DNA of 64,000 bases from Trichostrongylus colubriformis. Lineage: Eukaryota; Nematoda; Chromadorea; Rhabditida; Trichostrongylidae. Under the pieces are notes generated by a model. It worked only from the letters and a program-made list of their open reading frames with translations, had not been told where the DNA came from and searched no databases. Shown here in pieces: positions 24,176-34,799 of this stretch (position 1 is the first letter of the stretch; every line of letters starts with the position of its first letter). Location of the stretch: assembly GCA_963978905.1 (NCBI GenBank), contig OZ022256.1, positions 3,579,501 through 3,643,500 of the forward strand, written 5' to 3'. Position numbers and translations under genes: made by a program.

Positions 24176-25728
24176 CAGTGGCGGTCAAAAGTTTGGAAAC
24201 TTTTGAATTCTCAACCACCTTCGATTAAAAAACAACCGAGTTGTCTCAAATTCATAGAATAGGCATAAAATCAAGTAGAGAACACGATGTGTAACGTCGT
24301 TTTTCAGAGTGGAAATTTTAAGTAAGGAAATACTGTTTATTTCAAAAAGGGCGCGTCAAAAGTTTGGAAACTTCTCAATAAGAAAGAAAATCGAACCTAA
24401 TAACGTCAGAATACGAGACTAAAACTAATACTTCGTTGGGTGACCACGTGAGTCAATGACAGCCTTACACCTTCTGGGCGTTGACTCGATCAGAGCATCA
24501 ATTTTGGACTGAGGGATCAAAGCCAATTCTTTCAACAGGATATCAAACCTTTCATCGCAATTCTTCACCGGAATGTGTCTTGTACGCCGCTCAAGTTCCT
24601 TCCAAAGGTGCTCAATCGGATTGAGGTCCGGACTTTGGCTTGGCCAGTTCATGACAGTAATTTTATTCGATCTCAGAAAGTCGGTCACGAGGCGGGAGGC
24701 ATGCTTCGGATCATTGTCGTGCTGAAAAATCCATTCCCTAGGCATTCTTTGACGAGCAAAAGGAAGCATGGTACTCTCCAACATACCCTTGTACGCGGAC
24801 GAGTCCATATTCCCTTGGATACGGAAAAGTGGGTCAACGCCACATGGACCAATACATCCCCCTACCATCACATCAGCTCCACCATGCTTCACTGTTGGTA
24901 CCAGCTACCTGGAATGATTTCTCTGCTCACAGAACGTCTGACGTACTTCAAACCATCGCTGCCAAGGAGGCAGAACCTCGATTCAACAAAACTTTTCCTC
25001 ACTATTCTGTGTTCCAGGCAAGGTGCTGACGGGCGAAACTCAGTCGCGCCTTCCTGTTCCTTAAGCTCACTAGTGACTTCCTGCTAATGAGTCTTATAAA
25101 TAATCCGCCAGCTCTCAGACGACGCTGAACAGTATTTTGGCTGACAGAAAGGCCCAAAAAATTTGTCACTTGCTTGAGAATGTCCGTTGACGAAGCGCGC
25201 GGATCAGCATGCGAGGCCCTTACGATGAATGTCGTCCCTTGGTGTAGCTTTACGAGGTCTCCCTAAACGTTGAGCCCTCTCCACACCTCCTTGCCTTTTA
25301 TAGCGCTTGAAAATTTTGGTGATCGTGCTTTTAGCAAGGTGATACTACTGTGCAAGTAGATTCTTGGGCGCTTCAGACTGAATAGCCCAAACAATCGCCT
25401 CCTGCACACCTAGTGCTACTTCTTTACCAGATCCCATCTGAAAATGAGATACTGTGCCATAGTTTTACCTGAAACTATGGAAAAATTGCAAACCTTCACG
25501 ATATAACAGCGGAATGATATCGTTACAAGAGAGTTTCCATACTTTTGACGCGCCATATTATGAGTAGATCACATAATGTAGATCATTTAAGCGATTATCA
25601 ACAAGCGATGTCACGCATGTGTTTCCTACTCAATTCTATACTCACCATGTGAATTTGAGACAACTCGGTCGTTTTTCAATCGAGGGAGGTTGAAAATTCA
25701 AAAGTTTCCAAACTTTTGACCGCTACTG
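24176..25728 (-). mobile_element. Tc1-type transposon with TIRs and TA target site
   Basis: The left TIR CAGTGGCGGTCAAAAGTTTG, continuing GAAACTTTTGAATTCTCAACC, is matched by the right end TTCCAAACTTTTGACCGCTACTG, both flanked by TA (24174-24175, 25729-25730). TIRs of roughly 80 nt are similar but no longer identical. The unit is about 1.55 kb, as expected for Tc1. The receptor A flank lacks it. Confidence 0.9.
24425..25437 (-). pseudogene. Broken Tc1-family transposase
   Basis: It starts at ATG 25437 (MGSGKEVALGVQEAI). A helix-turn-helix region (YHLAKSTITKIFKRYKRQGG) follows, interrupted by an in-frame TAG at 25345-25347, then GRPRKATPRDD. Near 25210 the frame shifts into ASSTDILKQVTNFLG and QHLAWNTE, with further stops, and then returns to the original frame. 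The C-terminal 155 residues are intact and diagnostic: KHGGADVMVGGC, FQHDNDPKHAS (second catalytic Asp) and WPSQSPDLNPIEHLWKELER, the DDE third acidic residue. It cannot make full-length enzyme. Confidence 0.88.
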
Positions 25729-27190
25729 TACCTTCTTGATTTCTCCAACCACAGGGAGGGTTTCAACTTCCCGTGGAACTTCAAAATAAGGCCCGGAGTG
25801 ACCGATAGAGCTCCGTTCACCGATTTTGACTGTGATAGCAAAAATAACTAAAACTGCAAAATGCGATTGTGTACCGTCGGTTTTTTGCATTTTGTACTTT
25901 AGCTCTGATGAGTGCATCAATTCCGATCTCTGACGCTTCTTTGTATTCGCTCCTTATGAAGCTGTATGTATCTTAATAGTTTGGTTTGAATACATCCACC
26001 CATAAATTTTTTTACATTCAACACTGAAAAAAGAAAAAACCGAACCTTTACCATTGGTATCAACAGCTCACATGCATCAACATCAATGCATCAAGCTCCC
26101 ATGCATCAGAAAACAACTGGAGAAATTCCTTCCTTACTTCGTGCGCATCAAACTTCCTCTGACAACCACTATTCATCGCATTTGGCAACCCAGATTGCTC
26201 GCCTGCCTGTCTCGGTGTCCGCAGCGCGCGAGTCAGGTAGTATTTAGCAAAATGAGTACGATATTCGTGTCTAGGGAACCGAACACCTCGGGAGACGATT
26301 TTCTGGCAAATTCGACAATTTGACCCTGATTTCGGAAAAGTGAGACGGCTATGGATCCGTCACCTCTATGCCAGTTAAGTGGAAACGTGTCACTCGCACA
26401 GGGTACATCCAAGTTCAAGAAGAATAGAGCAGACCATCCGCATCTGATCGCGAACAATTTGCTACTTATCTTTAGTTTTGGAGGATAATCGTCAATACTG
26501 GATAAGCGATCGGGCTCTATCTGTTCGATTGAGAAAGTGTATTTGGCGCTGACTATGGAAGGCTCTTGTCGTAGAGTTCCACTGCTATGATACGAACTAG
26601 TTCGTGGTGTTTTAGTAGACTACGCCTATAATGGGCCATTAAAAAATGATCTGATCAAAAGACGGCATCATTTTGTCTCTTTAGACGCACACTTACGAAA
26701 CTACTCTCCTACTGTCTGCGGCTCGACAACATCCTTTCCAGAGCCAATAGTCTGAAATATTTCCCAGAAGTTTCGGACCATCTTGTCATCTATCAGAAAT
26801 AGCGGCTTTTTGTCGACTGGTCTCAACGAGCGATCTCAACATCCCCTTCCTGGGAATCTCCTGGAATTTTATATATGGGAGGCCAAAAAATAGTGAAGTC
26901 CACCATTAAAGAATTATGGAGAAATAGTTATTGAGCGAAACTGCGGGAGCTTTTTGTCCGATCTGACAGTGGACAGAAAAAAAATCGATGTTGTTCGTCT
27001 CCAGTGGAAGATGCACTCATCCTACTCTTTGTAGAATCACAAAAGTACTTAAATGATGAAACGTCCTGTGTTGCGTGCATTGCATTTTATGTCTTTTCAA
27101 GTGGATATGCTGTGTCACCGTTATCAAGCTCACGCTCACCTTCTCATAGGATTCACTTCACAGATGATGCACATGATACATAAACCTCCA

Positions 27191-27198
27191 TTTTACAG
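27191..27198 (+). promoter_or_regulatory. Probable trans-splice acceptor of receptor B
   Basis: TTTTACAG ends 25 nt before the ATG at 27224, exactly as in paralogue A. It is a candidate spliced-leader acceptor or 5'UTR intron end. Confidence 0.5.
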
Positions 27199-27223
27199 GC
27201 ATGGAACAAGTCGAGCTCTTCAA

Positions 27224-30200
27224 ATGAACTCTCTCGTGAACGGATGTATAATGATGGTGGTCAGTGATTGTTAATTTCTTCCATTCAGACGGCTTCCAAA
27301 AAGCAAGCCGTGGATATTTCAGCTGGGCATGGCAGGCCTCGTCCCAATGATGTATGTTGTGTTAAAACTGCTACTGCGTCGTGATCGGCTTCAACCCTTC
27401 CACTATCTGATTCTGTCAAAACTTGCAGCTGATGGCATCGAAATGCTCGTGCCTCTTATGACTCTTTCTGCATCTCAGCTGTTGTTGTGAGTTTGAGCAC
27501 CCCATTGAAATGAGTTTTTCGAGTGTACCTTTTCTTTCCTACTTCTTATGACACAATACCTTCAATTAGATACCCACCTATCGCAGTCCGATGCTGTTGG
27601 ATACTTCGAGACACCCCATATCCCATACTAGCTTCGATCAAAAGAATCGGAAGGGGTCGGGAGAAAGAGAAAGATGGAACAAGTAATCGTTTTGAAAGGA
27701 ACATCCAAGGTTAGAAGCGATAATTGGAGGAGTATCCAGGATTTGAAAGCGTGACGATGTGGTCTGTATTCGCATCTCTCGCGCATCACTTGAAACTGCA
27801 ACATCACCTTTCCGAATTCACCTTTCCAAAAAGACGTCATTTGTTGTCTCGTGAGTGTATTTTATTCATTCAATGATGTGAAATGATGATGTGAAATAAG
27901 TGAAACAACAAACAGCAGCAATCATGTGTAACAACCAACGGTAAAACAATTGAAAGGGAAGAAAAAAGGTATTCGTAATAAAAAAAAGTGATTGAATTCA
28001 TATTCCACATCTCAACAAGAAATCGTGTGTGCAGTGTCTGCTACGAAGTACAAGTGTTACGGTAGGGCTTTACGCTTAAATTGCCACTTCAGAAATCTTC
28101 AATGTATTGAATCAGCATAGACATGTGCAGAAGGGCATACATACTCATGAACCAGCCAGATTCATTTTCGAAGACAATATGGATGTCTGTATGCATCTCT
28201 ACATGCATCTGTCATCCAAAGTTGTCGAGGTCCATTGCATTGCCATCCTTTCTTGACGGCTATCAATGAATCAAGCCACTTGCGGGAACGTTCTGAACGT
28301 TCCTTTCTCAATCTTAATCACTAAATATAGGCATAATTGTTAGCACTCAGCGTAGAGCAGTGCCACAGCTCCAGTTCTGGTGGTGGAGCAGCAGTTTTCG
28401 CTGATCGATATCAGTTTTTCAGTGGACACTGGTTGCGTGACAAGGACAAGACGGTCGCTGGCTATTTGGCGCTATCATTACAATACTCGAGTATCTACAC
28501 TTCCATAGCGATGACTGTGAATCGACTTGTTGCAGTAAACTGCCCTCAAAAATACTCTAAATGGTTTGGCCGGAAGAACACTGTGATGTATATCATAGCA
28601 TGCTGGTTGATTGCATGGGTTCACAATGCTGTCCATTTGGAAGGTTGGTCTCATACTTCACTTGAAACCTCGTTTAGGCCGCGTTCATATTTTGCGGTGT
28701 CGGTGGCAAGGATTGCTGCACTTCTCTGATCCTGAGTTGTGCCACCCCGTCTCGTTGTCTGCGTCGCCTCTGCTCTTCCCCCGTGCCACTCTGCCTCGCT
28801 GCCTGTGAACACAACATAGCCGCGCCTTGTCGACCTGAAGTATGAACGCGGCCTTAAAATATTGCCGCCTATTTTTCGCAATCACAGACTATCGTGGCGG
28901 GATGTATGAGATTCAAGACACGGGCAAATAGACACACTTCCTGTGAATATTGCTATTGCTTTGCCAAGTCAATGTCCAGATTATATACTTCATTCGGGAA
29001 AATAACATTCCGCTGTACATTTTTACCAACAAAGAATGCAAATGCAGGCTGTCTAGCTACTATTTCAATAACTCGTCAAATTATTAATTCAATAAGAAAG
29101 CTCAAGGGCCTGCCAATTCATTAACTGATTCACTAAGCGCTTGGAGTATTCTTCACACCCGAAATGAGAATGCTATTGATATAGTTTTAATTATGCATTT
29201 TATCTGTTTGTACGGAATACGTAATGCTGTCAGTTCTCTGTAAGCTCTCTTATTGGTATTGACGAGACCATTTTCTTCTTGAGTGCTGCGTCGACCAATG
29301 TTAGCAGTGCTTTGGCTTTGGCCATGAAACTCCACAGCACATTTTTAACATCAGGCCTAGAAAATGCGGAAAATGCGGTTAGAGCAGGTGATTTGAATCC
29401 TATGCAGAAAGAAGACAAAGTGTATAAGGAAAGTTGTCTTCGCACCGCGCGTTCGCTTATTTCATACCAACGGTCGTTGGCTACGTAATGCCATGGGTGT
29501 TCTGCATGAAATTCCATACTGTTTGATGTTTCAACCGTTGATCTTCGACTACCATCCTTCATGGTACAACGGGAGTCGGGAGTCCTCAAGGGGGGGGGGG
29601 GAGCATTTGATTGGACAGGATGAGGAGGCTGTACCTGCGAGGTCAGCGATAAGTACCATAGAATCTAAAGAAATAAGTTATTATTATTAACAAAGAGATC
29701 GTGGTTGAAAGATTCAATGGGGAATAAGCAAAGAAGTAGCAACAGGAGTTCAACAAGCAGGTGACAAGCAAATGGTGAAACACAGCGAATCCGTGCGGAA
29801 AAGTGTAAAATAAATATCTTTTCGTTTCAGGTAAGAATAGCATAGCAATAAAATGCATTGCATTTATGCGATCCCTAACAGTTGCTGATATTGCAAAGGT
29901 GAAAAAAAAGAGGAGGGGGAGTATTTGGTCCCCGTGGAGCAGGGGGTGTCATACTGAAGTGGCTATTTTCCTCAACATCTGGACTTGCCTTGTCGATCCC
30001 TTCATGTAATCATTTCTAGTGTTTTCTCTATCGCTAAATTTCGAATGACGATAACATTTATAATATGTCGAGCTGACGGCAGCTTTTAGAGATAAGGGCA
30101 CACCCTTGTGTCTGAATGTGCTATTAATTACTACCTCTGCATACGTAATCTCATAATACACTAGTAAAAAAATGCCTTAAATTCCACTGTCGAGAAAGAT

Positions 30201-33200
30201 GTGAGAAAAAGCGATTCCGTCCTCATTTTACTAGCTATGAAAGTTATGATAACTTGTATTCTAATGAAACTGCGATGCAAAGTAGTTCTACTAACTTCAG
30301 ATGGATGCAGTTTTACATTCCAAGCGGAAACGTGCCAATTTGAGTTCAGTAACGAACAATGTGGACGCACTCTTTCCCTTTATCAAGACCTTATCTATAA
30401 TGTCATAATCGCCATCGTTAGTACACTCGTCGATATCTACTGCTTGTTGCAATTGAACTACAAAAAAGAGGTTCGTATGTGAAAGGTGATAACAGCGCTA
30501 TTGAGTTTGATCACGCATTGCGGAGAGCATGCAGCAAGCGAGCCATTCTGCCTGTGCCTTTTGACTGCGTCTACTATTTCTAGTTTTTAGTATAGATTCA
30601 GGATGTCGTTGAGTTATTAGCTGCGAAATTACAGGAAAACTTCCAATATTTCTGTGCTAATATACTCGCATGAGGCACGTTCATACTTTGCGCAGCCAGG
30701 GCGTGGCAGCGAGGCAGAGTGGCACGGGGAGGTAGTACGAAACGGGTAAAGGGCCGCAGGTAACGAGACGGAGGGCGGCACAGGAGGGGACGGAGGAACA
30801 TTAACTCACTCCCTGCTACTGACACCGCAAAGTATGAACGCGGCCTGCCAAGAAAGCTCGTGATAGAATCGGAGTGTTCCACCAGAGAAAAAAAAGGTGG
30901 CAATGGTATTAGTTCCTCAAGCGGGTCTGTTTGGGCCGGCTGTTTAGTACTACATTACGATTGATCCTCTTTCCAAACAATCTTGGGTACAGAGCTCTAG
31001 ACTTACGTGAACTCCACCTACTAATGGTTGATACCTTCAGATGATTGCATATTCGGTGAACCGAAGAAAAAGAGAAAAACCGTGGTTCCTCCAGGTACTT
31101 ATTCTCTCATACTTTGTTTTATTGCATTAACCAGTTGGCTGGCGCACGCTATTGTGCGATTCACGTGTGATGAAAAATGGATTCGATGAATATCGACTGA
31201 TCAGTGTGACTACCAAATTTCCCGTCGCCTTCACTGCTCTTATTCAGTTGAAAGCTCTGTAGAGGGAAGTAAACTTGCACTCAACGTCACAAATACCCAA
31301 GGGTGACGATATAAGCAAACTGGCATAATTTCGTCGCGAATACGCGCGGTAGTGTGCGCCAGCCAACTGGTAGTAGTAGTAAGCGGTGTGCCGAATTTAT
31401 CCCGTCCACTTCCTAATGGCTCCTATCAGCCCCTGTGAGCCGTTATCAGCTTCGATAAGACACTATTGAGGTCTGCGTACCCTGCATTACCTATGAGAGT
31501 AAACACTCCACTTTCGGCCGGGGAAACGAAACGGATTCGGTGACATTTGCCATTTTACACCCCTTATCGTATTTTATCAACTGTTATCAAATTGGACCAC
31601 CCACTATTAATGTCCCCGTCCCACCTTGCTGAACATCTGTGAGTGTCAGCGCTCTGCGATCAACGCGAAAGGCGGAACGGATTTGACGACGTTCGTCTTT
31701 CGAGGCTTCTTATCAGTCCTTATCAGCTGCTAAAACTTCCGGTCCACCATCACTAGGGTCCCCTTACCACCTTCTACATCACTTGTAAAATTTAGGATCC
31801 CAGCTCTACTGCGACGCGATATGAATTTCGTGGCAGACACACGGACACACACACAGACAAACACAATGAGCGAGTTATACATATGGATTTTTTGTCAGAA
31901 ACTCATCGCTGCCCTTTATCCATCTACTCCCCACGTTTGGGGGACCTTGGAACCCACTTGACAGTTTTCGTCTGAAAACGGAACCTTTCAGTGCACGCCC
32001 CGCCCAACGTGGGTGGCGCTTGACTTGGTCCATGTATGGTCTCAACTTTTTGCCCCATGCCCTACCCATCCCACTCTTGCCCCCATCTCCACAGGTCGTT
32101 TTTCATATAATACCTAATTTCGTGACAGACAGACGGATACACACACATAGACATACTAAGCGAATTATATAAAGTAGGATGACAGACGAATTGATCTCTT
32201 TGACAGTTCCATACTTTCAGACAATACTTAATTCAATTTTCTACGTGTCAATGTTGGGATCATTCCATGTGGCCGTTTGCTTCGAGGAAACTTCAGTGCG
32301 ATTTATACTTACAGTAGCAGCATGGCAGCTGTGGCTTCTATCAGGACCGTAAGTCTATGACAGAGTTGTAATTGTTTCTGCTGACGTATGCAAACAATTT
32401 GAGCAATAATAAAGACCGACCTCATCAAAGCGTAGAGGGGTCGATAGATGACCCTGTAGACAGCCGGCAAGGCACATTGAATGAGTGGCTTCATCCAGTC
32501 AAAGTCGACAAAATCTATTTACAACCGACGTGAGGAAACAAGCACGATGGCAGCAATCAACAATCAAACGGAGAGTAGCGGCATATTTATGAAAAGTTTC
32601 CTTTCCAAGCTGTCTGACCAGAGATTAAAAAGTTATCGTAATCACAGCACTATCTAGAAGTCAGGTACTCACCATCACACATATTATTTCATCAGCCAGC
32701 TAACAAGTTATCTTGAAACGCTTGGTATGTAATACTTGCGATGATCGTCGTTCGCCTTATCTTGTACCGCGCGGTTTCGAATAAACGGTACTAAAGCAGG
32801 TCATACAGCATTTTCATTAGAATACGAATACTGAGTTACGCACTAGAATACTACTTTTTTCTGTTGTGCGGGCCGGAGCTTGACCAGACTGATGGCGAAT
32901 GTTATCGTAATCACAGCACTATCTAGAAGTCAGGTACTCACCATCACACATATTATTTCATCAGCCAGATCATCTGATCGCGCATTTCATCTGATCAGAT
33001 GAAATGCGTAGAGATCCTTTAATGCCAACACAGGAGACGAACACAGTGTCGTAGCTTATGAGCCGATGCGAGTCGTGAATTCGGCCAAGGTCTCCTTTTA
33101 TAAGTACCCTGCAGCTGGCACGTAAGTAGAACAGTTTGGGTCTCCAAGCTCCCTTCTTGTAAAGCAGGTGGCTATGATGCGAATTTCTGTAAAGCACGAA

Positions 33201-34799
33201 ATTAGTCACTAGTAATCGAATCGAATAGTTTATGGGTTGAAAATTGATTATCCTACTCTATATAATTCGCTTAGTATGTCTGTGTGTGTGTGTGTGCGTG
33301 TGTGTGTGTGTCCGTCGCGTGTCACGAAATTAGGTATTATATGAAAAACAACTTGTGGAAATGGGGACAAGTGTGGGATGGGTAGAGCATGGGACAAGAA
33401 GTAAAGACCATACATGGACCATGTCAAGCTCCGCCTACGGTGGGTGGGGCGTGCACTGAATTGTTCCGTTTTCCGACCGAAAATTGTTAATTGGCGTCCA
33501 ATGTGCCCCATACGTGGGGAAAAGATGGATTTAGGTCAGCGATTAGCTTCTGAAGGTCATGAAAGAATCGTGGGCACAGTGAGCGGAGCGTTTGTGGTGA
33601 TGGGCGGAGCTAGGACAGTTCATGAAAAACGACCTGTGGAGATTGGAACAAGTATGGGATGGGTAGGACATTGAACAAGAAGTGAGTACCACATATGGAC
33701 CATCTTTCCGCCCACGTTGAGCGGGGCGTGCACTGAAATACACTGTCCTCAAGAAAAAGAGCAATTCCGATCGACTTGCTAACGCACATGGTGTTTCGCG
33801 CGCAATAGTGTGCGCCAGCTAGCTGGTAGAAATAAAAGAGTGAACCTAGCGAACCTCTTAATACTACAGTAGCACTAAGTACATGGTACGACATTTTTGC
33901 TTGAATTTTCTGAGAACATCGCCCATTGTAAGATTCTAAATTAGAAATGTTCTGGCAAATCAGCTGCCGTCCACATCTATTAATATTAATGCATAAAGAG
34001 TAACTAAATTTTAGATCTTCCTCAACCTAGATATGAGCTTAGCTTGTGCTTTCTTTGAGGCTTTGGCTCAAGCTCCTAAGTCAACATTACTATATCAGTA
34101 CTTTTACAAGTATGCTCTGGTGAGCGTGTTGATGCTATGTTATGGGCAAAAGCTTCAGTCTCGGACGGGACTAGAACCCGCATTCCATGCAATCTCGAAA
34201 GTCAAGTCCGAGACCAAAGCTTTTACCCATCGCTCAGCATACTTGTAACAATTTTTACATCGCGGGCTACATCGAAAATCAGCGACTATCAAAAATCGAA
34301 ATACCAAGGTTGCTCAGCACGATGCCACACGATGCTTGACGTTGTGAAGCAGCACATTTCACCCTGTCGACTCGAGGAATTACACATCATCACTTATTGA
34401 CAGGAGCCAAAACGTTCCGAGTCATCACAGTGGATCGCGGAATCTTCTAGGTGTAAATTATGTTGATCACATGCGCATTCAAGGCGTGGTGTATGTCACC
34501 GACTCATTACTTACCTACTTCGACTTGTAATGTTAGGCTGCGTTCATACTCTGCGACACCGGCGGTAGGGCGTAGTTGCGTGTCGCTGCACCTCCCCAGT
34601 GCCACTATGCCTCGTTCTTTGTGAAAGCAATCATACGCCGTTAACGCTGAATATTAACGCTGCCTAGAAGAAGTCAAATTTTGCTATATGAGTACACCTT
34701 TTCAGACTCATGATCATTTGCACTGACGAAGAATATCGAACTCCATTCCGTTCATTTCGGCACATAAAAACGACAACAGAAGTTACTACAGCTTTCTAG
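27224..34799 (+). CDS. Nematode 7TM chemoreceptor-like GPCR, paralogue B (srx-like)
   Basis: Exons 27224-27259, 27308-27486, 28423-28643, 30301-30470, 31041-31094, 32221-32348 and 34706-34799 (TAG) give 293 residues with the same exon lengths and phases as paralogue A. By hand count the protein is about 85% identical to A, but unevenly: 11 differences in exons 1-3 and about 34 in exons 4-7. It keeps AMTVNRLVAV after TM3, the GCSFTF..TCQFEF..QCG loop, the basic RRKREKPW loop and a TM7 ending ICTDEEYR. All sites are GT-AG. Introns are 48, 936, 1657, 570, 1126 and 2357 nt. A MITE lies in intron 3, a Helitron-like element in intron 5 and another in intron 6. It is intact and probably expressed as a chemosensory receptor. 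Confidence 0.85.
27637..28102 (+). mobile_element. TTAA-ended repeat, copy in intron 2 of B
   Basis: Orthologous in position to 6040-6490 of receptor A: it starts ATCAAAAGAATCGGAAGG and contains GATAATTGGAGGAGTATCC and a CATTTGTTGTCTCGTGAG stretch. Its presence in both paralogues dates it before the duplication. Confidence 0.55.
28674..28856. mobile_element. Palindromic MITE inserted in intron 3 of B
   Basis: It reads TTA then GGCCGCGTTCATATTTTGCGG at the left, and GAAGTATGAACGCGGCC then TTA at the right: inverted ends with a TTA target duplication. Receptor A at the same place reads CTTGTTGGCGAAAGTTATGCC with no insert. It is non-coding and sits only about 30 nt inside the intron. Confidence 0.8.
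30672..30847. mobile_element. Palindromic MITE in intron 4 of B
   Basis: The left end GAGGCACGTTCATACTTTGCG and right end CGCAAAGTATGAACGCGGCCT are inverted repeats of the family. The centre carries the variant GCGTGGCAGCGAGGCAGAGTG seen in other copies. Confidence 0.75.
31131..32179 (-). mobile_element. Helitron-like non-autonomous element in intron 5 of B
   Basis: On the minus strand it begins TCCTACTTTATATAATTCGC and ends GCGCCAGCCAACTGG, that is 5'-TC ... CTGG-3' (a CTRR end). A host A precedes it and a host T follows. A small hairpin (GCGCAC...GTGCG) lies just before the 3' end. Receptor A's intron 5 is only 75 nt and reads CATTTATGACAG, the uninterrupted AT target. There is no Rep/helicase, so it is non-autonomous. 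An oppositely oriented second CCAGCCAACTGG end at about 31357-31368 indicates nesting or a composite. Confidence 0.75.
32632..32699 (+). repeat. Exact 68-nt direct repeat, first copy
   Basis: The stretch from GTTATCGTAATCACAGCACT to TATTATTTCATCAGCCAG is repeated identically at 32901-32968 in intron 6 of receptor B, with about 200 nt between. The perfect identity means a recent duplication. Confidence 0.85.
32901..32968 (+). repeat. Exact 68-nt direct repeat, second copy
   Basis: Identical to 32632-32699. Immediately downstream is the perfect 26-nt palindrome GCATTTCATCTGATCAGATG (continuing AAATGC) at about 32984-33009. Confidence 0.85.
33251..33826 (+). mobile_element. Helitron-like non-autonomous element in intron 6 of B
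   Basis: It begins TCCTACTCTATATAATTCGC after a host A and ends GCGCCAGCTAGCTGG before a host T. This is the plus-strand equivalent of the element at 31131-32179, of which it is a shorter relative. A GT-rich microsatellite (about 33281-33318) follows the 5' end, then CACGAAATTAGGTATTATATG. Internally the CATGGACCA...GGGCGTGCACTGAA segment occurs twice. Confidence 0.75.
33281..33318 (+). repeat. GT microsatellite inside Helitron-like element
   Basis: Alternating TG with occasional TC and GC. The complementary ACAC-rich run occurs at the matching place of the minus-oriented relative (about 32130-32155), so it is part of the element and not a chance locus. Confidence 0.7.
34157..34215 (-). ncRNA. 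Truncated tRNA-like SINE head
   Basis: On the minus strand it starts GGTCTCGGACTTGAC, lacks a normal D-arm, keeps the B-box GGGTTCTAGTCCC and ends CCGAGACT, pairing with its start. It is flanked by AAAAGCTT/AAGCTTTT inverted repeats. It is related to the two units at 9079 and 9505, in intron 6 of receptor B, and is not a functional tRNA. Confidence 0.55.
34533..34666. mobile_element. Palindromic MITE, degraded, intron 6 of B
   Basis: The left end TTAGGCTGCGTTCATACTC and right end AATATTAACGCTGCCTAG are recognisably inverted but more diverged than other copies. It lies about 40 nt before the last exon. Confidence 0.65.

Larger units (their letters stand above)
20493..27223 (+). repeat. 5' flank of receptor B, segmental duplication (right copy)
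   Basis: Collinear with 2336-5628 but twice as long. The extra length is accounted for mainly by three insertions absent from the left copy: a mariner (20847-22084), a roughly 0.5-kb element (22899-23423) and a Tc1-type element (24176-25728). A degraded palindromic MITE at about 23868-24036 is shared with the left copy, so it is older than the duplication. Confidence 0.8.

Noticed and set aside
29230..29589. 119-codon open frame antisense to intron 3 of receptor B
   Set aside because: The corresponding intron sequence of A (about 9890-10240) is alignable but does not keep the frame open; no recognisable protein.
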